Of a DNA stretch of 64,000 bases, positions 18,094-27,271 are shown piece after piece. Source of the stretch: Clostridia bacterium (GTDB taxonomy: Bacteria > Bacillota_A > Clostridia > Oscillospirales > CAG-272); NCBI GenBank assembly GCA_017501345.1, contig JAFVXC010000025.1:54564-118563 (forward strand). Reading direction: 5' to 3'. Numbering within the stretch: the stretch's first letter is position 1; the number at the start of each line of letters is the position of its first letter. The translations under genes and the position numbers were made by a program. The notes under the pieces are model-generated. The model was not told where the DNA came from. It was given only the letters and a program-made list of their open reading frames with translations, and ran no database searches.

Positions 18094-18888
18094 ATGGAAA
18101 ATCCGATGTACCGACTCGAGCAGTTCGAAGGTCCTCTCGACCTTCTGCTGTCTCTCATTCGGAAGCATAAAATCGACATATACGACATCCCGATCGCCCT
18201 CCTTTGCGATCAGTACTTCGCCTATCTCGCGGCGGCTGAGGAGGCGCATATGGAGCTTGCCTCGGAATTTGCCGTGATGGCAAGCGAGCTGATGCTGATC
18301 AAAAGCCGAATGCTCCTGCCGAGAAAGGACCCCGACGAGCCCGATCCGCGTATGGAGCTTACCGACGCGCTCTACCGTTACGCCGAGGCAAAGGCGGCAA
18401 CCGTTCTCTTCTCCGCGCTTTACGCGCAGTACAGAGGCCGTATGGCGAAGGACACCGACGAGATCTCTCCCGACCGCACGTTTGTCGCGGACGAGCAAGA
18501 TCCCTCCCGTTTTCCCGATCTGATCCATAAGCTCAACGTCCTCGCAGGCACACCGCCTCCCGAGGAATACAGTAAGGCATTCGCGCCGATGATGAAGCGA
18601 CCGACCGTGCCCGTCGAGGTCAAGATCGCGGGGATCGTCCACCGCGTTTCAAGAACCGGACAGGCAACGATGGCAGAGCTGCTCGAAAGCGAGCCCTCCC
18701 TCCCCGATCTCGTTGCCTCGTTTATGGGCATCCTCGAGCTGCTGAAGCTCCGCCGCATCCTCATTGACCCTGACAGAGACGGTACAGACGGCGAAAATGC
18801 CGTACACGGATCATCTACGCGCTTCCTGCTGAATCCCGAACCGATCTCGGACAGCGCGGAAGCCCCGACCGATCTCTTGCTCCGATAA
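18094..18888 (+). CDS. scpA: Segregation and condensation protein A
   Basis: 264 residues. The N-terminal EQFEGPLDLLLSLIRKHKIDIYDIPIA is the kleisin signature that binds the SMC neck. A middle linker and a C-terminal winged-helix segment (VASFMGILELLKLRRI) bind the SMC cap. With SMC and ScpB it forms the bacterial condensin. Nucleotides 28 bp apart link it to scpB. Confidence 0.95.
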   Translation: MENPMYRLEQFEGPLDLLLSLIRKHKIDIYDIPIALLCDQYFAYLAAAEEAHMELASEFAVMASELMLIKSRMLLPRKDPDEPDPRMELTDALYRYAEAKAATVLFSALYAQYRGRMAKDTDEISPDRTFVADEQDPSRFPDLIHKLNVLAGTPPPEEYSKAFAPMMKRPTVPVEVKIAGIVHRVSRTGQATMAELLESEPSLPDLVASFMGILELLKLRRILIDPDRDGTDGENAVHGSSTRFLLNPEPISDSAEAPTDLLLR

Positions 18889-18915
18889 ATCCTTCCCAAG
18901 AAAGGAATACGACCT

Positions 18916-19554
18916 ATGGCAGATACCGAAACCCTCGAGGGGCTCGCTCCCTGCGATAATATTGAAGCGGCGATCGAAGCGATCCTCTTCGCCGCAGGAC
19001 ATCCGATCTCTTACGAAAAGCTTGCAGAGGTCCTCTCGCAAAAGCCGAAGGAGATCCGCGCGACCGTACGGAAAATGACCGAAGCCTACGACGGACGGGG
19101 CATTATGCTTCTCGCCTTTGACGACACCTGTCAGCTTTGCACGAGAGAGGAATTCCTCCCCTACATTCGCGAGTCACTCGGCATCAAGAGAGGCGGAAAT
19201 CTTTCAAACTCCTCGCTTGAGGTGCTCGCGATCGTTGCGTATAATCAGCCCGTAACACGTGCCTTCATCGACACGGTGCGCGGCGTTGACAGCAGCTACG
19301 CGACCTCCTCCCTCCTTGAAAAGGAGCTGATCGCCGTTACGGGGCATCTTGATGCTCCGGGCAGGCCCTCTCTCCTTTGCACGACCGATAAATTTCTCCG
19401 CGTGTTCGGGCTCTCCTCCCTCTCCGAGCTCCCGCCCGCAGAGCAGCTCATTATGGCTCCTCCCGAAACCGGAGAGCAGACCGAGCTTGAGATCCCGACC
19501 GTGAACGACGCGTCCTCTGCAGATGGCACGCCCGTCGAGGAGCCCACGGCGTAA
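18916..19554 (+). CDS. scpB: Segregation and condensation protein B
   Basis: 212 residues. Two winged helices are visible: IEAAIEAILFAAGHPISYEKLAEVL at the N-terminus and LSNSSLEVLAIVAYNQPVTRAFIDTVRG in the middle, the second ending in the GR(P)xLL segment. It dimerises on the ScpA linker. The acidic Thr/Glu-rich tail after residue 180 is not conserved. AAAGGA precedes ATG. Confidence 0.95.
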   Translation: MADTETLEGLAPCDNIEAAIEAILFAAGHPISYEKLAEVLSQKPKEIRATVRKMTEAYDGRGIMLLAFDDTCQLCTREEFLPYIRESLGIKRGGNLSNSSLEVLAIVAYNQPVTRAFIDTVRGVDSSYATSSLLEKELIAVTGHLDAPGRPSLLCTTDKFLRVFGLSSLSELPPAEQLIMAPPETGEQTELEIPTVNDASSADGTPVEEPTA

Positions 19555-19595
19555 CAGAATTTTCCGACCGAACCGAAAGGAGGTGTCACCGAGCC

Positions 19596-20378
19596 TTGCC
19601 TGCACTCCTGATCGCTGTGCTTGTTATTTTTCTCATCCTTTGGATGAAGATCAAGGTCATAATCGAATACAAAGACGAGGTGGCACTCACCGTTTGCATC
19701 TACGGTATCCCGATCCGTATCCTGCCGATGAAAAAGCGGCGCGTAAAGCCAATGTCTGCAAAGCAGGCTGCAAAAATACGCGAGCGTCGCCGCAAAGCCG
19801 CCGAGCTTAAGGCAAAGAAAAAAGCCGAAAAGGCCAAAAAGAAGGCCGAAAAGAAGCGAAAGGCTATCGAAAAGAAAAAGCGTGAAAAATCCTCCCCCGA
19901 GGCACGCCGCAAGGCTCGGGAAGCGAAAAAGCGAAAGAAGGCCGAAAGCGCAACGCTTGAAGAAAATCTCGATCTGATCAAAAAGATCCTCGCGTTCTTC
20001 TTCTCCCGCCTCTTCAGACACCTACGGATCGACGTCACGCGCATCCATATCATCATCGGAAGCGACGAGGCGGCGAAAACCGCGATCACGTACGGTATCG
20101 CCGTTCAGGCGGTGGCATACATCCTCGCCCTACTTGACAAGGTCTCAAACGTCCGCGGGCTTCGGAAGCGCGACGTATACGTTGACACCGACTTTCTTTC
20201 CGAGGAGATCAAGGTCGATATCAAGATTGCCTTTTCGATCAGATTATGGCACATTTTCCATCTCGCGTTCGGCACACTCAGACGGCTGATTGCGAACAGA
20301 CTCCGCGTCAAAAGGCGCGTCACCGCAGCCGAGGCACAAAGAGCCGCCTCAGGGCACAAGGAAAAAAATCCGGCGTAA
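19596..20378 (+). CDS. DUF2953 membrane protein (YtfI-like) with Lys-rich insert
   Basis: 260 residues starting at TTG behind AAAGGAGGT. One N-terminal membrane helix (LLIAVLVIFLILWMKIKVI) and a short beta segment are followed by a very basic Lys/Ala/Arg/Glu stretch from about 47 to 125 with coiled-coil character. The C-terminal half matches the DUF2953 pattern (IIIGSDEAAKTAITYG, VDTDFLSEEIKVDIKIAF). It is paired with gerW/ytfJ, the ytfI-ytfJ arrangement of spore formers. Function is not known. Confidence 0.85.
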   Translation: MPALLIAVLVIFLILWMKIKVIIEYKDEVALTVCIYGIPIRILPMKKRRVKPMSAKQAAKIRERRRKAAELKAKKKAEKAKKKAEKKRKAIEKKKREKSSPEARRKAREAKKRKKAESATLEENLDLIKKILAFFFSRLFRHLRIDVTRIHIIIGSDEAAKTAITYGIAVQAVAYILALLDKVSNVRGLRKRDVYVDTDFLSEEIKVDIKIAFSIRLWHIFHLAFGTLRRLIANRLRVKRRVTAAEAQRAASGHKEKNPA

Positions 20379-20446
20379 CGCACGGCTTTTGATAGATCCT
20401 ACACCTGACTAAAAAACGATTCAATTTACCGAAAGGAACTGAAATT

Positions 20447-20857
20447 ATGGCAAGCGAAAACAAACTCGAAGAAATCATCCGCGCTTCTCTTGAGAACGTG
20501 CGGAATATGGTCGATGCAAATACCATCATCGGCAATCCGATCAACACCCCGAGCGGCACGACGATCATCCCGATCTCGAAGATCACCGTCGGCTTTGCAA
20601 CGGGCGGGCTCGATTTCAACAGCAAGACCGAAGCCCCGATGAAGCAGAACTTCGGCGGTGGAGGCGGAACCGGTCTCAACATCATCCCGATCGGCTTCCT
20701 CGTCGTTGATAAGGACGGCGACGTTGAGCTTCTGAACGTCGGTATGAAGCCTGCCTCCGATCCCGTCGAGCAGCTTTCCGAGCTTGTTGACCGCGCTCCC
20801 GAGCTGATCGCAAAGCTCAAGGAGGCCTTCAAAAAGCAGCCCGAGGACGCTGAATAA
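20447..20857 (+). CDS. gerW: Sporulation protein GerW (YtfJ)
   Basis: 136 residues. The core TIIGNPINTPSGTTIIPISKITVGFATGG and the glycine run before NIIPIGFLVV are the YtfJ/GerW signature. In Bacillus the protein is needed for spore germination and is made in the forespore. A C-terminal helix is Lys/Glu-rich. An AAAGGAA precedes ATG. Together with Spo0A in the window it supports a sporulating lineage. Confidence 0.93.
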   Translation: MASENKLEEIIRASLENVRNMVDANTIIGNPINTPSGTTIIPISKITVGFATGGLDFNSKTEAPMKQNFGGGGGTGLNIIPIGFLVVDKDGDVELLNVGMKPASDPVEQLSELVDRAPELIAKLKEAFKKQPEDAE

Positions 20858-20948
20858 TATAGCGCCGCGAAAAAATAATGGCATAAGCCGCCCAAGGACG
20901 CCATAAACTGTACGGAGCAAATCTGTTTCGATCGGAGGCACTCCTCTT

Positions 20949-22247
20949 ATGCCATCACTTTTCTTCGCCCCAAGGACGCACACGCGTGGATCCTTTCGTC
21001 GGTGCTCCCGACTGCTGACTCTCGCGCTTTTGCCGCTCCTTCTCGCCATAGCGGTGCTTCCTGCCTCCGCATCAGACTATGCCTTTGCGTTTGCGGCAAG
21101 GTACGACCGCGCAGTGGCTACGACCGGCAGCACGAGCACGGCGGTCTCATCACCCTCAGTATCTGCGGAGGGTGCGATCCTTCTGAACGGAAGCACGGGA
21201 GAGGTCTACTTTGAGAGAAACGCTGACAAGCGGCTTCCGATGGCAAGCACCACGAAGATTATGACCGCTCTCGTCGCGATCGAGGCACTTCCGCTCGACA
21301 CCGTGATCACGGTAGACCGCGCCGCTGTCGGCACAGAGGGCTCGTCGGTCTATCTGTACGCGGGCGAAACGCTGACGCTCGAGGCTCTCCTCTACGCGCT
21401 TCTGCTCGAATCGGCAAACGATGCCGCCGTTGCGATCGCTTACGGTGTCGCGGGCGGTGTACCCGAATTTGCCGACCTGATGAACGAAAAAGCGACGGCG
21501 CTCGGGCTCTCCGACACACATTTTGAGAATCCGCACGGACTTGACTCAGAGGAGCACTACACGACGGCGCGTGATCTCGCTCTTATTACGGCGGCGGCGC
21601 TGAAATCAGAGACCTTCAAAACGATCGTCTCGACCTACAAAAAGACTATCCCGCAGCAGAACACCGACGGAGTACGCCTCCTCATCAATCACAACAAGCT
21701 TCTGCACGCATACGAGGGCTGTATCGGTGTCAAAACCGGTTACACGCGGCGTTGCGGTAGATGCCTCGTCTCAGCCGCAGAGCGCGACGGGCTTCTGCTC
21801 GTCGCCGTAACACTCTCCGACCCGAACGACTGGAAGGATCACACCGAAATGCTTGATTACGGCTTTTCAATGTACGAATCGGTTATTCTGTCGGAAAGCG
21901 GAAGGCTCTCCTACACCCTTCCCGTGTTTAATGGGAGCGAGCCGACCGTCACGGCATCGTTTGAGACCGAAAACGGTGGGCCGCTCTCCGTAATCCTCCC
22001 TAAGGGCCACGAGGAGGTCACCTGCATCGTCGAGCTCCCGCAGTACCTCTGGGGGGACACAAAGGCGGGAACAACCGTCGGCAGCGTCAGATTTCTCTGT
22101 GACGGTGAAACGGTATGCGAGGTCGCGCTTACACTTGACGAGGACGTTACGGGGATCTCTTATCGCCTCGGGCTTTTCGACAAGCTTCGAGGGCTTTTGT
22201 CGGGGGAGACTGAACGAAACCGAAACCAAAGCAATCAAAGGACGTAG
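20949..22247 (+). CDS. D-alanyl-D-alanine carboxypeptidase (DacF/PBP5 family)
   Basis: 432 residues. A hydrophobic N-terminal signal (LLTLALLPLLLAIAVLPASAS) exports it. The S11 peptidase motifs are STTK (Ser100-Lys103), SAND near 160 and KTGYT near 259. The C-terminal beta domain from about 320 resembles PBP5 but ends without an obvious amphipathic anchor. It trims the terminal D-Ala of peptidoglycan stem peptides. The position beside gerW and rluB, as in Bacillus dacB/dacF regions, suggests a sporulation or cell-wall role. Confidence 0.92.
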   Translation: MPSLFFAPRTHTRGSFRRCSRLLTLALLPLLLAIAVLPASASDYAFAFAARYDRAVATTGSTSTAVSSPSVSAEGAILLNGSTGEVYFERNADKRLPMASTTKIMTALVAIEALPLDTVITVDRAAVGTEGSSVYLYAGETLTLEALLYALLLESANDAAVAIAYGVAGGVPEFADLMNEKATALGLSDTHFENPHGLDSEEHYTTARDLALITAAALKSETFKTIVSTYKKTIPQQNTDGVRLLINHNKLLHAYEGCIGVKTGYTRRCGRCLVSAAERDGLLLVAVTLSDPNDWKDHTEMLDYGFSMYESVILSESGRLSYTLPVFNGSEPTVTASFETENGGPLSVILPKGHEEVTCIVELPQYLWGDTKAGTTVGSVRFLCDGETVCEVALTLDEDVTGISYRLGLFDKLRGLLSGETERNRNQSNQRT

Positions 22248-22249
22248 CT

Positions 22250-23008
22250 ATGCTGATCAGACTGCAAAAATTTTTCACCGACTGCGGCGTAATGTCGCGA
22301 AGGGCCGCTGAAGCGGAAATTCAAAAGGGCAACGTCACGGTCAATGGCACCGTTGCCGAAATCGGACAAAAGATCGACCCGAAAAGGGACAAAATCCTTT
22401 GGAACGGTAAGCCCGTCGTATATAACGTAACGAAAAAGACGGTCTGCGTGCTTCTCAACAAACCGCGCGGCTACGTCACAACCCTTTCGGACGAGCGCGG
22501 AAGAAAGACCGTCGCAGAACTTGTTACGGACGTTGGAACACGTGTTTATCCCGTAGGTCGACTCGACCTTGACTCGGAAGGGCTTCTCCTTCTCACCAAT
22601 GACGGCGAGCTGACAAACCGCCTCACGCACCCGAAGGAGGGCATCCCTAAGATCTACCACGTCGTCGTATCGGGCGATCTCACCGAGGGACAGCTCGCAC
22701 GTCTCTCTTCACCGATGACGATCGACGGATATAGGATCCGTCCGGTCCCCGTTACCGTCCTCGACCGCAGAAAATCGAAAACAGGCAAGGACTGCACGGT
22801 GCTCGAAATGGTGCTTTACGAGGGCAGAAACCGTCAGATCCGTAAAATGTGTGAATCGACTCATCTTTCGGTGCTTCGCCTCAAGCGCGTTGCCATCGGC
22901 GCGATCTCTCTCCATGGTGTCCGCACAGGCGAATGGCGCTATCTCACGAAGGAGGAGATCAAGTACCTGAAGGGCGAGGCAGAAGATACGAACGATTTTC
23001 TCGCTTGA
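22250..23008 (+). CDS. rluB: Pseudouridine synthase RluB/RsuA family
   Basis: 252 residues. An N-terminal S4 RNA-binding domain (LQKFFTDCGVMSRRAAEAEI) is followed by the catalytic YPVGRLDLDSEGLLLLTNDG with the essential Asp, and NRQIRKMCE near 200. It modifies a uridine of 23S rRNA (2605-type). It starts 2 nt after the carboxypeptidase stop and is the last gene of the scp cluster, ending at a terminator. Confidence 0.93.
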   Translation: MLIRLQKFFTDCGVMSRRAAEAEIQKGNVTVNGTVAEIGQKIDPKRDKILWNGKPVVYNVTKKTVCVLLNKPRGYVTTLSDERGRKTVAELVTDVGTRVYPVGRLDLDSEGLLLLTNDGELTNRLTHPKEGIPKIYHVVVSGDLTEGQLARLSSPMTIDGYRIRPVPVTVLDRRKSKTGKDCTVLEMVLYEGRNRQIRKMCESTHLSVLRLKRVAIGAISLHGVRTGEWRYLTKEEIKYLKGEAEDTNDFLA

Positions 23009-23048
23009 CGAAGAACGCTTCTTGCGAGGTGTAAATAACGCATACCAA

Positions 23049-23088
23049 AAAAGGGACCGGGTCGTACGACCGAGTCCCTTTTCGTTTT
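23049..23088. terminator. Intrinsic terminator after rluB
   Basis: AAAAGGGAC (23049-23057) pairs with GTCCCTTTT (23074-23082) around an inner GGTCGTACGACC palindrome. T-rich sequence follows on the plus strand and A-to-T flank serves the convergent araC-type gene. Confidence 0.8.
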
Positions 23089-23106
23089 ATACCTCCAAAG
23101 AGAGCA

Positions 23107-23889
23107 CTATCCGCTTGTTCTTCCATCCTTTCGCGCGAGATACTCCCTCGGAGAGCATCCTGCGACGGCTTTGAAGCACCGATTGAAGCTCCGCACCGAA
23201 AGATAGCCGCACCGCTCGGCGATCTCTGCAATGCTGCAGCTGCGTTCGGAGAGAAGCTCACGCGCAAGCGTGATGCGTTTGAAATGGAGGGCTTCCGGAA
23301 AAGAAATACCGTAGACGTCGCGGATCAGCCCCGACATATAACGGTAATTGTATCCGAAATGCGCCGCGAATGCCTTCAGAGTCAGCGGCTCCGTGAAATG
23401 CTCATCCATATAGGAAACGATCTGATAGGTCAGATGCTCATCCTTCTCCTCCGATTCCTCACACAGCTCCCCCTTCGCATAGAGGGAGGCGATGCGGTAA
23501 AGATAGGACTGAAGCATATAACGATCATTTTGATTTTCGATCAGCTTGTGCGGAAAATCGGGATCGTCGAATGGGAATACGGGATGATGTCGGTGTCCCC
23601 CACGATATGCGGCATAGAGATTCGGCAGGTATTCTGTGGAAAAAATCTCAATCGTAATCAGGCTGTGCCGATCGGTCGCATATGCGTGCGGCTGTCCGGG
23701 GAAGATCATCACTGCGTGTCCGCCCGAGACGCGGTGCTCCCGCCGTCCGACCGTGACATTCAGCTCCCCCTCCCACACAAAAACCAGCTCGAAGCTTTTA
23801 TGCATATGGAGCGGGAAAGAAAAATCCACGCTCCTTCGATCCGAAAGCCTTAGTATATCCCCGGATGAATTTTGTCGCTCGTAATGCAT
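23107..23889 (-). CDS. AraC-family transcriptional regulator
   Basis: 260 residues. An N-terminal cupin sensor (about 15-110, HKSFELVFVWEGELNVTV and HAVMIFPGQPHAY) is followed by the two AraC helix-turn-helix units from about 160: LKAFAAHFGYNYRYMSGLIRD and IAEIAERCGYLSVRSFNRCF. The family activates sugar and glycan genes on ligand binding. It is divergent from the ThuA/Gfo-Idh-MocA pair, and their promoters overlap, so these are its likely targets together with its own gene. Confidence 0.93.
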   Translation of the reverse strand: MHYERQNSSGDILRLSDRRSVDFSFPLHMHKSFELVFVWEGELNVTVGRREHRVSGGHAVMIFPGQPHAYATDRHSLITIEIFSTEYLPNLYAAYRGGHRHHPVFPFDDPDFPHKLIENQNDRYMLQSYLYRIASLYAKGELCEESEEKDEHLTYQIVSYMDEHFTEPLTLKAFAAHFGYNYRYMSGLIRDVYGISFPEALHFKRITLARELLSERSCSIAEIAERCGYLSVRSFNRCFKAVAGCSPREYLARKDGRTSG

Positions 23890-23940
23890 ACACGATCCCC
23901 CTTCTGCAGTTGCTCCGGAAATCTGAACTTTTGTCCACTA

Positions 23941-23969
23941 ATTATAACATATTCCTCTTGCTTTTTCAA
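23941..23969 (-). promoter_or_regulatory. araC-type gene promoter
   Basis: On the minus strand TTGAAA (23969-23964) and TATAAT (23946-23941) are 17 bp apart. Confidence 0.7.
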
Positions 23970-23986
23970 GTCTTTTTTGCTAAAAT
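23958..23986 (+). promoter_or_regulatory. thuA-type gene promoter, overlapping the divergent one
   Basis: TTGCTT (23958-23963) and TAAAAT (23981-23986) are 17 bp apart. The -35 region lies against the -35 of the divergent promoter, so the two are likely to compete or be co-regulated. Confidence 0.6.
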
Positions 23987-24046
23987 GAAAGCAGAAGGAA
24001 CAGATGCCGACCTTTGTATACGGCACAAGGAAGGGGGATTTTATCT

Positions 24047-24769
24047 ATGAAAAAAGCACTGATCTTTCGCGGCGGCTGGGACGGTCACGAGCCCGTCAAA
24101 ACCTCGGGGCGCTTTGCCGCACTGCTTGAAAAGCACGGCGTACAGACCGAGATCGTCGACGGTGTGGAATGCCTCGCAGACCGTGAGAAGCTACTCGAAT
24201 ATGACCTGATCGTAGCCTGCTATACGATGGGCAAACTGCCGAAGGAATGCTCGAAAAGCGTTTCCTACGCGGTCGGACACGGCGTTGGCCTTGCAGGCTG
24301 TCACGGCGGTATGTGTGACGCCTTTCGCGAATCCACCGAATGGCAGTTTATCACGGGCGGTCAATGGGTGTCACATCCGGGCGGCGACGGCATCGAATAC
24401 ACCGTCAACATCTGCCACGGCTCGAGCCCGATCGTCGAGGGGCTTTCGGACTTCCCCGTGAAATCCGAGCACTACTACCTGCACGTCGACCCCGCGATCG
24501 AGGTGCTCGCCACCACGCGATTCCCGCTCGTCAATTATTACCACGCCGCAAACAAGCCCGTGGATATGCCCGTCGCATGGACAAAATACTGGGGATGTGG
24601 CAGAGTCTTTTACACCTCGCTCGGTCACCACGACGACGTGTTTGAGAATTCCCCATCGGCTGAGCTTCTGATGGAGCGCGGTATGCTTTGGGCAATCGAG
24701 GGCAAGGAAGCGATGAAGCGAAACGGAGTCAACCCCGAAATATACGAAAACAAGGCAAAAATGTACTGA
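24047..24769 (+). CDS. ThuA-like domain protein
   Basis: 240 residues from ATG 24047, with AAGGGGG upstream. The glutamine-amidotransferase-like ThuA fold shows IFRGGWDGHEP at the start, LAGCHGGMCDAFR in the middle and VFYTSLGHHDDVFE near the C-terminus. ThuA proteins act in trehalose and related disaccharide use, probably at the 3-keto-sugar stage. This one is followed 31 bp later by a Gfo/Idh/MocA dehydrogenase, the usual partner for forming or reducing the keto-sugar. Confidence 0.88.
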   Translation: MKKALIFRGGWDGHEPVKTSGRFAALLEKHGVQTEIVDGVECLADREKLLEYDLIVACYTMGKLPKECSKSVSYAVGHGVGLAGCHGGMCDAFRESTEWQFITGGQWVSHPGGDGIEYTVNICHGSSPIVEGLSDFPVKSEHYYLHVDPAIEVLATTRFPLVNYYHAANKPVDMPVAWTKYWGCGRVFYTSLGHHDDVFENSPSAELLMERGMLWAIEGKEAMKRNGVNPEIYENKAKMY

Positions 24770-24800
24770 TGCGTACGACGCAAGAAAGGACGGACACGTT

Positions 24801-25907
24801 ATGTTAAAGGCAGGAATGGTCGGTGTCGGCTGTATCAGCGGCATCTATCTGAAGAATTTCAAGGAGGTATTCCGCGACGTAGAGCTGATCGCTGTCTGCG
24901 ACCTGATCCGCTCCCGTGCCGAAACGGCACAGGCGGAATATAACATTCCGAAGCTCTACGACACGATGGAGGAGCTTTTCGCAGACGAGGAGATTGATAT
25001 CGTCATCAATCTGACCCGCCCCTATCAGCATTACGAGGTCTCAAGGGCGGCACTCCTTGCGGGCAAGCACGTCTATTCGGAGAAGCCCCTCGGTGCATCC
25101 CTTGAGGAGGGAGAGGAGCTTGTTGCACTCGCAAACGAAAAGGGGCTCGTCATCGGCGGCGCGCCCGATACCTTTATGGGCGCAGGCATTCAGACCTGCA
25201 GACAGCTTCTTGATTCGGGCACACTCGGCGATGTGATCGGCGGCAGATTCGTGATGGCGAGCCACGGCGTTGAGACCTGGCATCCCGATCCTGATTTCTA
25301 CTACCAGAGAGGCGGCGGTCCGCTCTTTGATATGGGTCCCTACTACATCACGGCAATGATCAACCTCCTCGGCGGCATCAAATCCGTGTACGGCTACGCG
25401 CACACCTCCTACCCGACGAGACTGATCACGGCAGATCCGCACAAGGGCGAGATCATCGAGGTCAATACCCCCACCCACATCGAGGGTATCCTGCATCTCA
25501 GCAGCGGCATCAGCGTTTCGCTCTTCACCACCTTTGACGTCTATCAGACGCGGCAAAAGAATATCGAGATCTACACCACGAAGGGCACGCTGTACGTTCC
25601 CGACCCCAACACCTTCGGTGCAAAGGACGGAAAAATCATCTTCCGCGACGGCGCAACCAAGACCGATCTCGTATATCCCCTCGTCTTCGATTACAGCGAA
25701 AACTCCCGTTGCCTCGGCCTTGACGATATGGCGAAGGCGATCGAATCGGGCAGAAACGGCAGAACCACATCAAAGCAGACCCTGCACGTCCTTGAGGCGA
25801 TGGCAGGCATTATGGAGAGCGCCGAGAGCGGTGTGCCGTACGTGATGAAAACGCATTTCGAGCGAGAAGCTCCGATGGATCCCACCCTTCCGCACGGATA
25901 TCTCTGA
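24801..25907 (+). CDS. Gfo/Idh/MocA-family oxidoreductase
   Basis: 368 residues. The N-terminal Rossmann fold starts AGMVGVGCISGIYLKNF; the catalytic EKP motif is YSEKPLGASLEEG, and the C-terminal sheet domain starts near 125. GGGPLFDMGPYYI is the conserved block after the active site. Members oxidise or reduce ring hydroxyls of sugars and cyclitols with NAD(P). It probably works with the preceding ThuA protein on a disaccharide or glycoside and ends at a strong terminator. Confidence 0.92.
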   Translation: MLKAGMVGVGCISGIYLKNFKEVFRDVELIAVCDLIRSRAETAQAEYNIPKLYDTMEELFADEEIDIVINLTRPYQHYEVSRAALLAGKHVYSEKPLGASLEEGEELVALANEKGLVIGGAPDTFMGAGIQTCRQLLDSGTLGDVIGGRFVMASHGVETWHPDPDFYYQRGGGPLFDMGPYYITAMINLLGGIKSVYGYAHTSYPTRLITADPHKGEIIEVNTPTHIEGILHLSSGISVSLFTTFDVYQTRQKNIEIYTTKGTLYVPDPNTFGAKDGKIIFRDGATKTDLVYPLVFDYSENSRCLGLDDMAKAIESGRNGRTTSKQTLHVLEAMAGIMESAESGVPYVMKTHFEREAPMDPTLPHGYL

Positions 25908-25925
25908 TCCATATTATACAAGAAC

Positions 25926-25964
25926 TCCCCGAGACCGTGAGAGCAACGATCTCGGGGATCTTTT
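25926..25964 (+). terminator. Intrinsic terminator after the thuA-gfo pair
   Basis: TCCCCGAGA (25926-25934) pairs with TCTCGGGGA (25950-25958), followed by TCTTTTAT. Confidence 0.85.
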
Positions 25965-25999
25965 ATTCGTCGGCAGACAAAAAATAAAGCTGCGTAATT

Positions 26000-26148
26000 T
26001 GGTAATTTTTACCATAACCGACGCGGTTTTTTTGGCTATCTTTTTACCCGACTTTTTTCTGAAAACCTCTTGCAATTTTTGGCAAAATATGGTAGACTAT
26101 TGCTGTCAGAAAATACCAGTTTTTACCATTTAAAGGAGGAAGTTACCA
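26000..26148. promoter_or_regulatory. Repeated TGGTA/TACCA motifs in the spo0A promoter
   Basis: TGGTAA-ttt-TTACCA is a perfect inverted repeat at 26000-26014. TGGTA recurs at 26090-26094, inside the promoter spacer, and TACCA at 26114-26118, 26124-26128 and 26144-26148. TTTTTACCAT occurs twice. It may be a binding site array for a regulator; it is not the 0A box. Confidence 0.4.
26070..26098 (+). promoter_or_regulatory. spo0A promoter
   Basis: TTGCAA (26070-26075) and TAGACT (26093-26098) are 17 bp apart, about 50 bp before the ATG. Confidence 0.6.
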
Positions 26149-26937
26149 ATGGAATACAATTATAACACAAAAATTCTGATCGCCGATGAGAACAACGCAC
26201 AGAGACAAGCGCTCCGTGACGGACTTCTTCGCGCAGGCTACCGCTATATTGAAGAATGCACGAACGGAGAGGACGCGCTCTCCAGGATGAACCGCTTCCA
26301 CCCCGACGTGGCGATCATTGACGTGTGGCTGTCGAAGCTCGACGGTATCGGAGTTCTCAGAAGTAGTAAAAACATTGATTTTGCCCCCGATCAGCCGCCT
26401 GCCTTCATCGTCGTATCGGTGGTGGCGCAGCAAAACATTTTCGTGGATGCGACCAACGCAGGCGCCGCGCTTTGCATCGCGAAACCCTACGACATTACGA
26501 GTATGGCAAACCATATCGCAACGCTTGCACAAAACCGCGCAAGAGGCACCTTGACGCTTCCGTCCAGCGAGGAGGATCGCACACCCGATATCGAAACGCA
26601 GGTTACGAAGATCATCCATCAGATCGGTGTTCCCGCGCACATCAAGGGCTATCAGTATCTCCGCACGGCGATCCTGCTGACCGTCAAGGACTCGGATGTG
26701 ATCAACAGCGTTACGAAGGTGCTCTACCCCTCTGTCGCGAAGAAGTACAGCACGACCACGAGCCGTGTCGAGCGTGCCATCCGTCACGCCATTGAAGTCG
26801 CGTGGGACAGAGGTGACGTCGATACGCTGAACTCGTATTTCGGATATACCATCCAAAACAACCGCGGAAAGCCGACGAACTCTGAATTTATCGCGATGAT
26901 AGCGGATAATCTCCGGCTCAAGTATAAGCTCTATTGA
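26149..26937 (+). CDS. spo0A: Sporulation master response regulator Spo0A
   Basis: 262 residues. The receiver domain has the acidic pair Asp13-Glu14 (LIADEN), the phospho-acceptor Asp58 (VAIIDVW) and a conserved Lys in CIAKPYD. The C-terminal effector is close to canonical Spo0[38 protein letters not shown] and the [13 protein letters not shown] end. It binds 0A boxes and commits the cell to sporulation. GGAGGAAG precedes ATG. The Asp/Glu pocket in place of Asp/Asp is a conservative difference. No spoIVB gene is seen upstream, unlike in many relatives. Confidence 0.96.
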   Translation: MEYNYNTKILIADENNAQRQALRDGLLRAGYRYIEECTNGEDALSRMNRFHPDVAIIDVWLSKLDGIGVLRSSKNIDFAPDQPPAFIVVSVVAQQNIFVDATNAGAALCIAKPYDITSMANHIATLAQNRARGTLTLPSSEEDRTPDIETQVTKIIHQIGVPAHIKGYQYLRTAILLTVKDSDVINSVTKVLYPSVAKKYSTTTSRVERAIRHAIEVAWDRGDVDTLNSYFGYTIQNNRGKPTNSEFIAMIADNLRLKYKLY

Positions 26938-26973
26938 TGTCGGTGCAGATTATTTGAAGCTAAAACATCGTAA

Positions 26974-27080
26974 CCCTGCCTCTCCCCTCGGGAGAGGTGT
27001 CAGCCTCGGCTGACGGAGAGGGCTTATTATAACCATCCCTCTCACCCGCTACCGCGGGAGCTCTCCCGAAGGGAGAGCCT
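26974..27080. repeat. MITE-like GC-rich palindromic repeat
   Basis: Three hairpins in a row: CCTCTCCC/GGGAGAGG (26979-26997), GTCAGCC/GGCTGAC (26999-27014) and GCTCTCCC-gaa-GGGAGAGC (27060-27078). The first and last arms make imperfect terminal inverted repeats. It fills much of the gap 26938-27271 between spo0A and the XRE gene. No coding sequence lies in it. Similar GGGAGAG-type dispersed repeats are common in Clostridia genomes (from general knowledge). Confidence 0.65.
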
Positions 27081-27271
27081 AAATACCGGAAAAGGCTAAC
27101 TTTAGATATAGCACAAGCACATATGGATGAAACCAATCCGTATGTGCTTTTTATATACAAAAACAGTTGCAATCTGATTCGAGTTTTTTGACCACTATCA
27201 CGGACAATTTTTTCTATAAAAGTCTGCTATAATATTGTTCGAGGATATATAAGCTCATATCGGAGGCAAGA

